A DNA stretch of 31,048 nucleotides from Methanothrix sp. (GCA_011620785.1 WOYM01000033.1:1479-32526); one strand, 5' to 3'. Shown: positions 22,177 through 31,040, counted from the stretch's first letter. Made by a program: numbers and translations. Notes: a model not told the origin generated them from the sequence alone.

Positions 22177-23379
22177 TCATTTATCTGCTGCCCGCCAACC
22201 CAATTCCTCCGCTTTTTTAATGACCATGCGCAAGGGAACTCCTGCCTCTTTTGCAATCCTTCTGCAGTCCTCGTACTCCGCTTTGACATTAACAAGGCTG
22301 CCGTCCATCCGGCTGATCTTTATGGCAACGCTATAGGTCACCCCATCAAGATTCAGGTCCACAGTTCTCTCTTCTCTCTCCGCCACAAAACGGTGCAGGC
22401 TGGGAAAGACCCGGACCCCTAAAGATCCCGTCTCCCTGACGATCATTCCCGCCAGCTTCGACATATCCTCGTGACTGCTTATCGCCCGGATGACGTTCCC
22501 GCTTCGCCCCTTCTTCATCACCGCGGGAATGACTGAGACGTCCAGCGCTCCTGCCTGCATGAGCTGCTCTATCAGGTGGCCCAAAACCTCGCCTGTGACA
22601 TCGTCCACATTGGTCTCCAGCTGCACCACACGATCATTTTGATGATCCATCCCCGTCCCTCTGGTTGGAGATACGATCCTGGCTTCCAGCGCTCGCAGGA
22701 GGTTGGGGGTGGCCAGGTCCTTCCTGCCTGCGCCGTAGCCCACCCTCTCCGCCTGGATGAGGGGAAAGCGGGGCACGAACTCGTCCACCAAAGCCGCCAG
22801 TAGGGCCGCCCCGGTGGGGGTGAGGAGCTCATCGTCCACCGGCCCCCCCATCCAGGGGATATTATGAGCCCGCAGAATCTCCAGGGCCGCCGGCCCGGGA
22901 ACGGGAAGGAGCCCATGGGCCGACTGGACATATCCCCCTCCTACCGAGACCGGCCGGGACAAAATTCGATCCGCTTTCAGGCTGCTGGCAGCCTCACAGG
23001 AGCCGGCTATATCCGCGAGAGCATCCAGGGCACCGACCTCATGAAAATGGGCCCGGCTCTTGGGCACATCATGGACCCGGCTCTCCGCATCTGCCAGGAT
23101 ATCCAGGGCGGCAAGGGCCCATTTCAGGGCCTTTTCCTGGAGGCTTGAGCCCTCCAGAATGGATACCGCCTCCTCCAGGGAATGATACCTCCGGTCCGAG
23201 ATCACCTGGGCCCTGGTGGCAGAGATATGCCCCTTTTCCTGCCGGGAGACCTCCAGGGTGCAGCCCACCGACTCCACTGCCTTCCGAACCCTCTTTTCAT
23301 CCGCTCCCAGGTCCAAGAGGGAGGCCATGATCATGTCTCCGGCTGCGCCTGCGCTGGGATCGAAGAGAAGGGCGAACAT
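22177..23379 (-). CDS. larC: Nickel pincer cofactor nickel-insertion protein LarC (DUF111 family)
   Basis: 400-aa LarC/UPF0272 protein. LFDPSAGAAGDMIMASLLDLGAD at the N-terminus, HFHEVGALDALADIAGS, LTPTGAALLAALV and ETNVDDVTGEVLGHLIEQL are conserved. In bacteria LarC inserts Ni into the pyridinium bisthiocarboxylate cofactor of lactate racemase. Many methanogens carry LarC without an obvious LarA, so its role here is open. Usually LarC has a His-rich linker; here that part is short, which may matter for Ni handling. The start is ATG 23379 with no SD. A TATA box is centred about 27 bases upstream, which suggests a leaderless mRNA. It is 151 bases before the hemL operon. Confidence 0.92.
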   Translation of the reverse strand: MFALLFDPSAGAAGDMIMASLLDLGADEKRVRKAVESVGCTLEVSRQEKGHISATRAQVISDRRYHSLEEAVSILEGSSLQEKALKWALAALDILADAESRVHDVPKSRAHFHEVGALDALADIAGSCEAASSLKADRILSRPVSVGGGYVQSAHGLLPVPGPAALEILRAHNIPWMGGPVDDELLTPTGAALLAALVDEFVPRFPLIQAERVGYGAGRKDLATPNLLRALEARIVSPTRGTGMDHQNDRVVQLETNVDDVTGEVLGHLIEQLMQAGALDVSVIPAVMKKGRSGNVIRAISSHEDMSKLAGMIVRETGSLGVRVFPSLHRFVAEREERTVDLNLDGVTYSVAIKISRMDGSLVNVKAEYEDCRRIAKEAGVPLRMVIKKAEELGWRAADK

Positions 23380-23401
23380 GGATGATAGCTGTCGCTCTGC
23401 T

Positions 23402-23411
23402 GATATATATG
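23402..23411 (-). promoter_or_regulatory. TATA box giving a leaderless larC mRNA
   Basis: CATATATATCA on the minus strand is centred about 27 bases before the larC ATG, the distance expected between an archaeal TATA box and the transcript start. No SD is visible, so the message probably starts at the ATG. Confidence 0.55.
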
Positions 23412-23432
23412 GATCGGCCTATCAGAGGACGG

Positions 23433-23472
23433 ACGAATGGAAGTGTTCAAACGAATGGAAAACGCTTATAAC
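23433..23472 (+). promoter_or_regulatory. trkA promoter with a duplicated upstream motif
   Basis: ACGAATGGAA occurs twice (23433-23442 and 23451-23460, 18-base period) directly upstream of a TATA box CTTATAAC (23465-23472). This places the repeats at the BRE and just upstream of it, where archaeal activators or repressors bind. A transcript start near 23494 leaves a leader of about 42 bases with GGAGG. Confidence 0.45.
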
Positions 23473-23535
23473 AAGGATGGATCAATTCTTATCCTTGGAT
23501 CTCCTTTGCGCCCTGGTTGATGTGGAGGAAACAAG

Positions 23536-24849
23536 ATGCGTATCCTGATCACCGGAGCTGGCGAGGTGGGCTTTCTCATCGCCAGCGAGCTTTATGCTGA
23601 CCATGATGTCACCGTCATAGACAAGGATCCCGATGCCTGTGCCAGGCTACAGGACATGGATGTGAAGGTCCTGCAGGGGAATGCCGCCAACGCCCGGCTT
23701 CTCTACGAGGCGGACATCAAGAAGGCGGACATAGTCGTGGCTGCAACCGGAAACGATGAGGTGAATGTGATAACCTGCATCATAGCCTCTCATCTGGGGG
23801 TCAGGCAGACCATCGCCAGGGTGAGCAATCCCGAGTACATCGATCAGCCGGTCCAGGATAGAAAGGAGATCGGCATATCATACATGATCTGCCCGGAACT
23901 GACCATGGCCGAGGATATGGCAAGTTCCCTTTATTTCTCATCCATGCTCATGAACCGGGACCTGGCCAACGGCCTGGTGGAGCTGGTGGAGTTCAAGGTA
24001 ACACCAGAGATGAAGATCCAGGGGCCGGTGGAGAATATCGTCCTCCCCAATAACTGCAACCTGATCGCCATAAACCGGGCGGGCCGGATAGCCATACCGA
24101 AAGAGGGAGACGAGATAAGAAATGACGACCACCTAATGCTGCTGTGCGACGCCAGGTCCCTTCCCGACCTGGGAAGTATGCTGCATGAATCCAAGACCAC
24201 TCAGAAGGCGATGATCGTGGGCGGAGGGATGGTGGGCTTCTACCTGGCCAGCAGGCTGGAGAAGATGGGAATGGATGTCAAGCTCATCGAGAAGGATGCC
24301 GATCGTTGCGCTGAGATTGCGGACAAGCTCTCGGGAACCATGATCCTCAATGGCGATGGATCCGATCTCTCCCTCCTTCAAGAGGAGGAGGCAGGCGCGA
24401 TGGATGTGGTCTATGCTGTGACCGGCCTTGATGACACGAACCTGTTATGCTCTCTGCTGGTAAAGCAGCTGGGAGCCACGAAGATCCTCTCCCGGGTCAA
24501 CAGGAACGTCTACATCAAGCTCTTCGAGATGGTGGGGGTGGACAGAGCGGTCAGCCCGGGGCAGGTGACTGCCGATGCCGTCCTCCAGAGGGTGATCGGC
24601 GGAGAAGAGGTCATCACACTGAGCGATGAGAGGATGGAGCTGGTGGATTTCATCGCCAAGCAGGGAGCGAGGATCGTGGGCAAGTCGATATCCAAAGAGC
24701 TTCCCAAGAACTCCCTTGCCGGCATGGTCATAAGAGACGGCGCGCCTATTGTCCCCTATGAGGACTTCAAGGTGTCAGCCGGTGATCGGGTGTTCGTGAT
24801 GTCCATGCCGGATGCTGTCTCCAAGGTCAAAAAGCTATTCGCGGCATAA
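23536..24849 (+). CDS. trkA: Trk potassium uptake regulatory subunit TrkA
   Basis: 437-aa peripheral NAD(H)-binding gate of the Trk/Ktr K+ transporter. It has two tandem RCK units: TrkA_N with GAGEVGFLIASEL near residue 7, TrkA_C (about 140-220), a second TrkA_N starting at GGGMVGFYLASRLEKMG (about 225), and a second TrkA_C to the end. This is the classical full-length four-domain form. GGAGG lies 7 bases before the ATG. It is followed by the membrane subunit trkH on the same strand, consistent with one transcript. Confidence 0.96.
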   Translation: MRILITGAGEVGFLIASELYADHDVTVIDKDPDACARLQDMDVKVLQGNAANARLLYEADIKKADIVVAATGNDEVNVITCIIASHLGVRQTIARVSNPEYIDQPVQDRKEIGISYMICPELTMAEDMASSLYFSSMLMNRDLANGLVELVEFKVTPEMKIQGPVENIVLPNNCNLIAINRAGRIAIPKEGDEIRNDDHLMLLCDARSLPDLGSMLHESKTTQKAMIVGGGMVGFYLASRLEKMGMDVKLIEKDADRCAEIADKLSGTMILNGDGSDLSLLQEEEAGAMDVVYAVTGLDDTNLLCSLLVKQLGATKILSRVNRNVYIKLFEMVGVDRAVSPGQVTADAVLQRVIGGEEVITLSDERMELVDFIAKQGARIVGKSISKELPKNSLAGMVIRDGAPIVPYEDFKVSAGDRVFVMSMPDAVSKVKKLFAA

Positions 24850-24932
24850 TGAGCAGATCATTTTTATAGGAACAGGAGGTAAGTTGCGGTTTCAGGAGGA
24901 TGCCCTCCGCCATTTTGGTGCGGCATTGTTTG

Positions 24933-26501
24933 ATGAAAATCAGGGTGTTTCTGCGACTGCTTGCACAGCTGCTGAAGCTGCTGGCCATCTTGCTGCTCGT
25001 TCCGGGTGCGGTAGCCGCTGTTTATGCTGAGACGGGAGGGGTGATCGCCTTTGCTGCCACCTCCCTATTAAGCCTGGCCACGGGGATAGCCCTGGGAAGG
25101 CTGTCATCTGAGGAGGAGCCGGGATTAAGAGAGGCCTTCGCCCTGGTGGCTCTGGGCTGGATTGCCGTCGCCTTCTTCGGAGCGCTTCCTTATGTCTTCC
25201 TGGGGATGAGCCTGATCGATGGCCTCTTCGAGTCCATGTCCGCCTTCACCACCACGGGATCGTCTGTATTCACAGAGATAAATCATCTGGGATACTGGAA
25301 GATGAACCAGACCCTGGCCGATAGCAGCCCGGTGGCGGACCTGGAGATGCAGCTGGTGAGGATGACCGGCAACTCCATCCTCCTCCGGATAAGGAGCGGC
25401 CCCGATGATACAATCATGGGGCTGCTCTTCTGGAGGTCATTTGCCCAGTGGCTGGGAGGGATGGGGATAATACTGCTCTTCGTGGCCATACTGCCCCGCC
25501 TGGGAGTGGCGGGACGGCAGCTTTACCGGGCGGAGGTTACAGGCCCGGATAAGGAATCCATCAAGCCCAGGATCAAGCAGACCGCTCGCATGCTCTGGAT
25601 GGTCTATCTCCTCCTGACCCTGGTGGAGGTCGCCCTCCTCCTTCTGGCAGGAATGCCCCCCTTCGACTCGTTCTGCCATGCCTTCTCCTCCATGGCCACG
25701 GGAGGATTCTCGCCCCAGGGTTTGAGCATCATGGCCTACAATAGCTGGATCATAGATGCCATCATCACCCTGTTCTGTTTCCTGGCCGGGGCCAACTTCG
25801 CCCTGCACTACAGAATGCTCGCATCCGACCGGAAGGCCCTGATAAGCGACACGGAGTTCCGGGCTTATGCCTTGATCATCCTTTTGGCCACGTCGGTCAT
25901 CATCCTCTGGGGAGGGCTGGAGGGAGACATCTACCGGAAGATTCAACTGGCCGGCTTCCAGGTGGTCTCGATCCTGACCACCACCGGGTTTGTCACTGCC
26001 GATTTCAATCAGTGGACCACCACCGCCAGGATCACCCTCCTCTTGCTGATGATCATCGGGGCCTGTGCCGGCTCCACCGCAGGAGCAATCAAGGTTGTTC
26101 GATTGATACTGATATTTAAGAACGCATACAGAGAGCTGATTCGCACTCTTCATCCCAAGGCGGTTCAGAGCGTCCGGCTGGGCGATATGGTGGTGAAAGA
26201 GGAGATTTTGAGGGCGAGCAATATCTTCGTCTCCATGTACATCTTCATCTTTGCCCTGGCCGCACTGCTCCTGGCCATGATCTCCTCTGGCGATCCGGGG
26301 ATGGATATGGAGAGCGTTCTGTCGGCAGTGGCGACAACACTGGGGAATGTCGGACCGGGATTTGGTGTTGTGGGGCCGATGTTCAGCTTTGCGGATATCC
26401 ATCCTGCAGGAAAGATGCTCCTCATATTATGCATGTGGATCGGCAGGCTGGAGGTGGTGACCGCTCTGGTCCTCTTCTTGCCAGAGTTCTGGAAAAAGTG
26501 A
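24933..26501 (+). CDS. trkH: Trk potassium transporter membrane subunit TrkH
   Basis: 522-aa K+ translocating subunit with many transmembrane helices and four pore loops. The loops carry TTTGSSVF, the ATGGFSPQG filter, TTTGFVTADF and a last one near TTLGNVGPGFG. The glycine of each loop that contributes to the K+ filter is retained. ATG 24933 is preferred because it begins MKIRVFLRLLAQLLKLL, the normal first helix. The earlier in-frame ATG 24900 would add 11 residues and has AGGAGG directly abutting it, too close for normal initiation. It pairs with TrkA. Confidence 0.95.
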   Translation: MKIRVFLRLLAQLLKLLAILLLVPGAVAAVYAETGGVIAFAATSLLSLATGIALGRLSSEEEPGLREAFALVALGWIAVAFFGALPYVFLGMSLIDGLFESMSAFTTTGSSVFTEINHLGYWKMNQTLADSSPVADLEMQLVRMTGNSILLRIRSGPDDTIMGLLFWRSFAQWLGGMGIILLFVAILPRLGVAGRQLYRAEVTGPDKESIKPRIKQTARMLWMVYLLLTLVEVALLLLAGMPPFDSFCHAFSSMATGGFSPQGLSIMAYNSWIIDAIITLFCFLAGANFALHYRMLASDRKALISDTEFRAYALIILLATSVIILWGGLEGDIYRKIQLAGFQVVSILTTTGFVTADFNQWTTTARITLLLLMIIGACAGSTAGAIKVVRLILIFKNAYRELIRTLHPKAVQSVRLGDMVVKEEILRASNIFVSMYIFIFALAALLLAMISSGDPGMDMESVLSAVATTLGNVGPGFGVVGPMFSFADIHPAGKMLLILCMWIGRLEVVTALVLFLPEFWKK

Positions 26502-26505
26502 ATTT

Positions 26506-26574
26506 GGATGAGGCGATGTTCGATCTGGCCCTTCCCTCATAATCTGCCTCATTCCTAATCCATCAACCTTTTTT
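26506..26574 (+). terminator. Hairpin and T-run after trkH
   Basis: ATGAGGC (26508-26514) pairs with GCCTCAT (26546-26552). A run of six T (26569-26574) follows. This separates trkH from the convergent glycogen debranching gene. Confidence 0.4.
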
Positions 26575-26576
26575 CA

Positions 26577-28439
26577 TCAACTCTGCAGCTCCTCATAAGC
26601 TCTGAGAACCTCTCCCACCGACCAGGCCTGGGAGATGCAGCCACCAGGATTCTGGGGCAGGTCGCCATCGAAGACCTCGGGAATGGTGCCCATCCTTGCC
26701 GCAAAATCCAGTAGCGGCCCCAAAGCCTCCAATCCCTTCTCCCGCGTTTCGGCTGAGCGGCCGCCCACCGCCAGCAAGAGATCGATATAGGGGCCGATGA
26801 GCCAGGGCCAGACCGTGCCCTGATGATAGCTTCTGTCCCTCTCCCCGGTCCCTCCAGCATATCGGCCCGCATAACGGGGATCGCGTGGGGAGAGGGTTCT
26901 CAGGCCGAAGGGGGTGAGAAGATCTCGAGCTACCACCTCCAGAATGCTCCTTCTCATCACATCCGGCAGGAGATCGGGCACGATTGCCGCGAAGATCTGG
27001 TTGGGGCGAATGGAGGCGTCCTCATGGTTTATCACATCAAAGAGGCAGCCGTTCTCGCTGTTCCAGAATCGAAGGTAGCTCTTCTTGACCTTATCCGCGA
27101 GCGTAGGAATCTTCGGGTCCAAGGGCATGTCCAGGGCCCGGGCAAGGCTCTCTGTCCTCCTCAGGGCGGAGTACCAGAGGGCGTTTATCTCGCAGCATTT
27201 GCCCGTCCTGGGAGTGACCGGCCGGCCCTCCACTCTGGCGTCCATCCAGGTGAGAGCCGGGCCGGAGATGATCAGGCCGTCCTCATCTGCGCCGAAGTCA
27301 TCGCCCGGTCGGGAGTATCTCTCGACCACATCCAAGAGCTTCGGCCAGAGCTCGGCCAGGAAATCCAGATCACCTGTTGCATCGAAATATCTGCTCGTCG
27401 CCTGAACAAACCACAAAGAGGCGTCCACGGTGTTGTAGGATCGGGCCCCGAGGTCGTTGGGCAGCACACCGTCCTTCATTGCCGCGGCAAAGGAGCTGAG
27501 GACCAGCCTTGCTGCCTCATATCGGCCGGTGGAGAGGAGAAGGCCAGGCAGGGCGATCATGGCGTCCCTTCCCCAGTCATCGAACCAGTGGTAGCCGGCG
27601 ATGAGGCTCAGAGCGCTGCCCCTCTTGACCAGGAAGCTGTCCGCTGCTCGAGCGAGAGGAGGAACGGGTGCCTTTAAGGATATCAGGCGTTCTCTCTCGC
27701 TCTCCTGATCGGCCCTCCAGTTGGCCAAGGAGCTCCTCCAGGTGGAGGCGATGATGGCGAACTCCGCCTCTCCGGATACATCCAGCTCGAAGCAGCCGGG
27801 GGAGAAGAGGTTCTCCTTCCAGCCCAGGCCCCGGCGGCGCTCCTCCTCGTACTCGAAGTTGCTGTAGACCCTCTCCCGGGGAATATATCGGGCCAGGTCG
27901 GAGAAGATGGAGAAACGGGTTTGGCTGAGGATTGTGGTTCCAATGTCCTGGGCATTCTGGTGGATTGGAGGAAGATCGCCGGCGGCATGGAAGCTGCGGT
28001 CGTGGATCAGGGGTACGATGCGGATCAATCCACGGTAGCCCCTGATCCTGTAGCTGATGATGGTGCTGTTCTCATTGCGCACCATGGAGACGGTCTTCTC
28101 CAGGGTTGTAGTGCCCATCTGATAGCAGAACCGGGGGAGGGGATCGGTCCAAAATCCCTGCAGGTGAGAGAAGCCCTGGGGATAGATCGCTCCAGGGTAC
28201 TGATGATTGGCCAGTCGGAATTCGCCCAGCTCCTCGTCCAGGCTGGCGAGGAGCAGTCTCTTCGCTGCCGGAGGCTCGGTGGCTGCCACCAGAAGGCCGT
28301 GATAGGCTCTGGTGTTGCTGCAGTTTGCGGTCGATGAGGCATAGCTGCCCAGGCCGTTAGCCACCAGCCACTCCCGGGATGTCCCCTGGGAATAGTCGGC
28401 CGGCCGGAAGGGTTGAGGTTGAGCTGTTCCTATGCTCAT
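26577..28439 (-). CDS. Glycogen debranching enzyme (amylo-alpha-1,6-glucosidase, GH133-like)
   Basis: 620-aa archaeal-type debranching enzyme that hydrolyses alpha-1,6 branch points of glycogen. The N-terminal domain (to about 250) begins SREWLVANGLGSYASSTANCSNTRAYHGLLVAA, a hallmark of the archaeal/bacterial GDE N-terminal family. The (alpha/alpha)6 catalytic domain follows, with IAGYHWFDDWGRDAMIALPGLLL and GPALTWMDARVEGRPVTPRTGKCCEINALWY. The acidic residues in DDWGRD and near TWMD are the likely catalytic ones. The C-terminus is complete. The start ATG 28439 follows GGTGAT by 4 bases and directly abuts the stop of the GH57 gene, so the two are coupled. It is cytoplasmic and works on stored glycogen. 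Confidence 0.94.
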   Translation of the reverse strand: MSIGTAQPQPFRPADYSQGTSREWLVANGLGSYASSTANCSNTRAYHGLLVAATEPPAAKRLLLASLDEELGEFRLANHQYPGAIYPQGFSHLQGFWTDPLPRFCYQMGTTTLEKTVSMVRNENSTIISYRIRGYRGLIRIVPLIHDRSFHAAGDLPPIHQNAQDIGTTILSQTRFSIFSDLARYIPRERVYSNFEYEEERRRGLGWKENLFSPGCFELDVSGEAEFAIIASTWRSSLANWRADQESERERLISLKAPVPPLARAADSFLVKRGSALSLIAGYHWFDDWGRDAMIALPGLLLSTGRYEAARLVLSSFAAAMKDGVLPNDLGARSYNTVDASLWFVQATSRYFDATGDLDFLAELWPKLLDVVERYSRPGDDFGADEDGLIISGPALTWMDARVEGRPVTPRTGKCCEINALWYSALRRTESLARALDMPLDPKIPTLADKVKKSYLRFWNSENGCLFDVINHEDASIRPNQIFAAIVPDLLPDVMRRSILEVVARDLLTPFGLRTLSPRDPRYAGRYAGGTGERDRSYHQGTVWPWLIGPYIDLLLAVGGRSAETREKGLEALGPLLDFAARMGTIPEVFDGDLPQNPGGCISQAWSVGEVLRAYEELQS

Positions 28440-29918
28440 TTAGATCACCTCTGTGGCCAGGGAATCGGCCACTGCCCGAAGAAGGCCCTTTCTCAGCCTC
28501 TCTCCCTTGAGCTTCTGCAATCCGGCCAGCTTTTCCGCCAGGGCGCTGTCGCCCAGGCTCGTCTCCGCCCAGAGGGCATAATCGCCGTTGGCATTATGGT
28601 ACTCCAAAGAGGGGAGAGGGATTTTGTCCAGGATGGCCTCCAGGCCCATCAGTGTCCAGGCGGAGTCGCCTGTGAACTGGTCTATTCCGGTGGCAAACCG
28701 GAAAGGGGAATCGGCCAGATGGGTCTTTCTCTTCAGGCGGCAGTGAAAGTCGGATAAGACGGCAAAGTAGGTTACAGCGGCATCATAGGGGGAGCCGTAG
28801 GGGCTGAAGTAGTTGTGCACCTCGGCCGGCCCGCCGCCGTGGGTGAATATATAGTAGAGGTGGTCGGAGAGGCCCAGAGTCCTCCAGATGGCCAGGAGGT
28901 CGGGGTCGCGGCTCTCTCTTGCCGGCGCCTGGAGCCTCTTCTGCTGGATGAAGCAGGCATGCTGAAGGGCGTTTCCCAGCCAGCAGCTGGTGTTTCTCTC
29001 CAGGTCTGCCCAGGAGACTAAGCTCTCTATCGATAGCTCTCTTTCCGGGGGAATTGTGCCGGCCACCTCGCAGGGGGTGGCGAACTGGAGGTTCTCGTAG
29101 CGGAGGACCTGGTCCGGCAGGCTGCGGATGAAGTCGAAGATCCCGGTGTCGATCCACTGGTGCTCGCCGAAGGTCTCGTAGTCGCAGAAGATGTTTATGC
29201 ACTTGCCTGGGGTCCTCGCCAGCCAGGAGGCGTATTTGTCTGCGGTGAGGGGGTACTCTTCCCAATTATGGGAGGAGAAGCGAAAGCCGATGTCGTCGGT
29301 GAGCTGGTAGTTACGCAAGAGCAGAGCTATGCTGGTGTTTGGCGGGCGGTAGACGTAGTTGGGATCTGCTACCACCCCTTCGGTGAATATGGCCTTATAG
29401 CCCATCCGGTCTGCGATTTGGGCGATTTTGTCGCTGTAGATCAGCTCGGTGTTCTCAAAGGTCGTAGGCCGGAGGGCGAAGATGTCCCAGATCAGCTCCC
29501 GGTGCATCTTGATCTGCTCGATGTACTCCTGGGGATCGTCGTAGAGGCTGGCCAGGCTGTGATAGTAGGTCTGCTCCAGCACCTCCACCATTCCAGTCTG
29601 GACCAGGTCGACAAAGGAGTCTAACACATCAGGGCGGTACCTTTGGCATTCCTCCAGGAAGACGCCTGAGAAGCTGTAGGACACCTTGAAGGGTCTATTC
29701 GATCCCTGGAGCTTTTTTATGCCCTCCAGGATGGCCCGGTTGGCGGGCAGGTAGCATTTGTCGGATACCCGCTCGAAGATCCTCTGATTCTCTGGGTCAT
29801 CGAAGTAGTGTTTCCATAAATCAGGTACCACCTGCCGGTTCATGTAGCCGTCCCAGAAGAAATTCTTCTTCAGACGGATTGGCTGGTGGACCTCAAAAGA
29901 GAGGGAGACAAGGGTCAT
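28440..29918 (-). CDS. GH57 family alpha-amylase / glucanotransferase
   Basis: 492-aa GH57 glycosidase. Conserved regions are visible in order: HQP at 11-13, the catalytic-nucleophile segment FENTELIY (Glu158), and CDYETFGEH with the general acid Asp246. A C-terminal helical part (residues about 300-492) ends the protein. It acts on alpha-1,4-glucans; alpha-amylase or 4-alpha-glucanotransferase cannot be separated by sequence alone. There is no signal peptide, so it is intracellular. It lies directly before the debranching enzyme with contiguous stop and start, a typical glycogen-mobilisation pair. A TATA box about 24 bases upstream and no SD suggest a leaderless transcript. Confidence 0.92.
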   Translation of the reverse strand: MTLVSLSFEVHQPIRLKKNFFWDGYMNRQVVPDLWKHYFDDPENQRIFERVSDKCYLPANRAILEGIKKLQGSNRPFKVSYSFSGVFLEECQRYRPDVLDSFVDLVQTGMVEVLEQTYYHSLASLYDDPQEYIEQIKMHRELIWDIFALRPTTFENTELIYSDKIAQIADRMGYKAIFTEGVVADPNYVYRPPNTSIALLLRNYQLTDDIGFRFSSHNWEEYPLTADKYASWLARTPGKCINIFCDYETFGEHQWIDTGIFDFIRSLPDQVLRYENLQFATPCEVAGTIPPERELSIESLVSWADLERNTSCWLGNALQHACFIQQKRLQAPARESRDPDLLAIWRTLGLSDHLYYIFTHGGGPAEVHNYFSPYGSPYDAAVTYFAVLSDFHCRLKRKTHLADSPFRFATGIDQFTGDSAWTLMGLEAILDKIPLPSLEYHNANGDYALWAETSLGDSALAEKLAGLQKLKGERLRKGLLRAVADSLATEVI

Positions 29919-29936
29919 ACTATATCATCAGGCTGC

Positions 29937-29946
29937 AAATTATTTA
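29937..29946 (-). promoter_or_regulatory. TATA box giving a leaderless GH57 mRNA
   Basis: TAAATAATTT on the minus strand is centred about 24 bases before ATG 29918 and there is no SD between them. Confidence 0.5.
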
Positions 29947-30020
29947 CATCCTTCGCATTATATCCGCCCAAGTCAGGGTAAAGTATGCCGATTTTTTGGT
30001 ACAGTGAGGTTCGAGGGAAT

Positions 30021-30030
30021 CTATTAAATC
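30021..30030 (+). promoter_or_regulatory. TATA box giving a leaderless CPBP-protease mRNA
   Basis: CTATTAAATC is centred about 28 bases before ATG 30054. No SD is visible. ATG 30042 is in a frame that stops at once, so it is not the start. Confidence 0.5.
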
Positions 30031-30053
30031 CTTGATGAGAACATGGCAATTAT

Positions 30054-30902
30054 ATGAAGGCGCTGAATGCGGAGAGGTACTATCTCGACCTGCTGATTCC
30101 CGTATTTTTGATACTGTTGGCCGAGATTCTGATCTTCTACGGCAAGCCTGAAGCAGCGATGCCCATTCATGCCCTGAACCTGGTTTTTTTAAGCCTATCA
30201 ACGATATTCGTCAATAACCGGACCTATCCAGCCCTGATGCTCTTGCCACTGTTCCGCCTTTTGAATGTCGCGATGCCCGTCTTCTTCCACCTGACCCTCT
30301 ACTCCTATGTGCTGGTCTATGCGCCCATGTTCATTCCCATGTATATGATCTTGAAAGAGAGATTCATAACCCCGGAGGAGGCGGGATTGACCTTTGAGCG
30401 GTTCTGGTTCTTTCTGCCAGTCTCCATATCCATGGGCCTGGCTTTGGGGTGGGGGGAGTATATGGTGATCAAGCCTCAAATGCTGGTGGTGGACAATGAT
30501 CCCCAGCAAATGCTCATTTTAGCCCTGACCATGATCCTCTTTGTGGGCGTGGTGGAGGAGTTCATATTCCGGTCGTCTTTGCAGACTGTGCTCCAGGAGA
30601 GGATAGGTCTGATTGGGGGGCTGGTCTTGGCCAGTGTGATATTCGGGTTCATGCATAGCGGCTATCACCTGGCACTGGAGCTCCTCTACGTTAGCCTGGC
30701 GGGGCTGGCTTTCGGGGTGCTCTTCTGGCTCTCCAAGAGCCTGCCCATTGTCTCCCTGGCCCACGGGGTCACCAATATAGCGCTGTTCCTCATAGTCCCC
30801 CTCAAACCGGAGATCCTGCCGTATTTGATCATTGGCCCGCTATTCCTGTTCTTCTTTTACGCTTATGCCCTGGATAGGATAAAAGAGCGTATCGCGACTT
30901 GA
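30054..30902 (+). CDS. CPBP-family intramembrane metalloprotease (CAAX/Abi)
   Basis: 282-aa polytopic membrane protein with about eight hydrophobic helices. The catalytic signature of the CPBP (Abi, type II CAAX prenyl endopeptidase) family is complete: EEFIFR at 168-173, FGFMHSG at 197-203 and LAHGVTN at 235-241, giving the glutamates and histidines that bind zinc. Family members process prenylated or other membrane proteins, or have bacteriocin-immunity roles; the substrate here is unknown. It is divergent from the glycogen genes over 135 bases that hold both promoters. Confidence 0.93.
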   Translation: MKALNAERYYLDLLIPVFLILLAEILIFYGKPEAAMPIHALNLVFLSLSTIFVNNRTYPALMLLPLFRLLNVAMPVFFHLTLYSYVLVYAPMFIPMYMILKERFITPEEAGLTFERFWFFLPVSISMGLALGWGEYMVIKPQMLVVDNDPQQMLILALTMILFVGVVEEFIFRSSLQTVLQERIGLIGGLVLASVIFGFMHSGYHLALELLYVSLAGLAFGVLFWLSKSLPIVSLAHGVTNIALFLIVPLKPEILPYLIIGPLFLFFFYAYALDRIKERIAT

Positions 30903-30928
30903 ATCCCTGGATCGGAAAAACTCTATGT

Positions 30929-31040
30929 CTCTGTGGTGGATCGCTATGCACTGACCCAACCACAGAGGCGCAGAGCGCACAGAGGACGACAGCCCTTTGA
31001 GGGGTTCAGGGAGAAAAGAGGATTGAGCGTCTCTGCGGTT
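30929..31040. repeat. Inverted-repeat element of the 'CTCTGTGGTT / AACCACAGAG' type
   Basis: CTCTGTGGT (30929-30937) pairs perfectly with ACCACAGAG (30959-30967). Just after it, CAGAGGCGCAGAGCGCACAGAGG is internally repetitive. CGTCTCTGCGGTT (31028-31040) matches the complement of AACCACAGAGGCG (30958-30970) at 11 of 13 positions. Such 'aaccacagaggcgcagag' units are common dispersed intergenic repeats in prokaryote genomes, so I read this as part of a repeat family that may continue past the window. Nothing in the last 146 bases looks coding. Confidence 0.55.

Noticed and set aside
20754..22295. 90-residue N-terminal extension of HemL.
   Set aside because: The extension contains no conserved motif, crosses the AT-rich promoter region and enters larC; the enzyme normally starts a few residues before FDQARRLMPGG.
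30054..30902. CPBP protease as part of a defence or bacteriocin-immunity system.
   Set aside because: No toxin, peptide precursor or defence gene is adjacent; the neighbours are glycogen enzymes.
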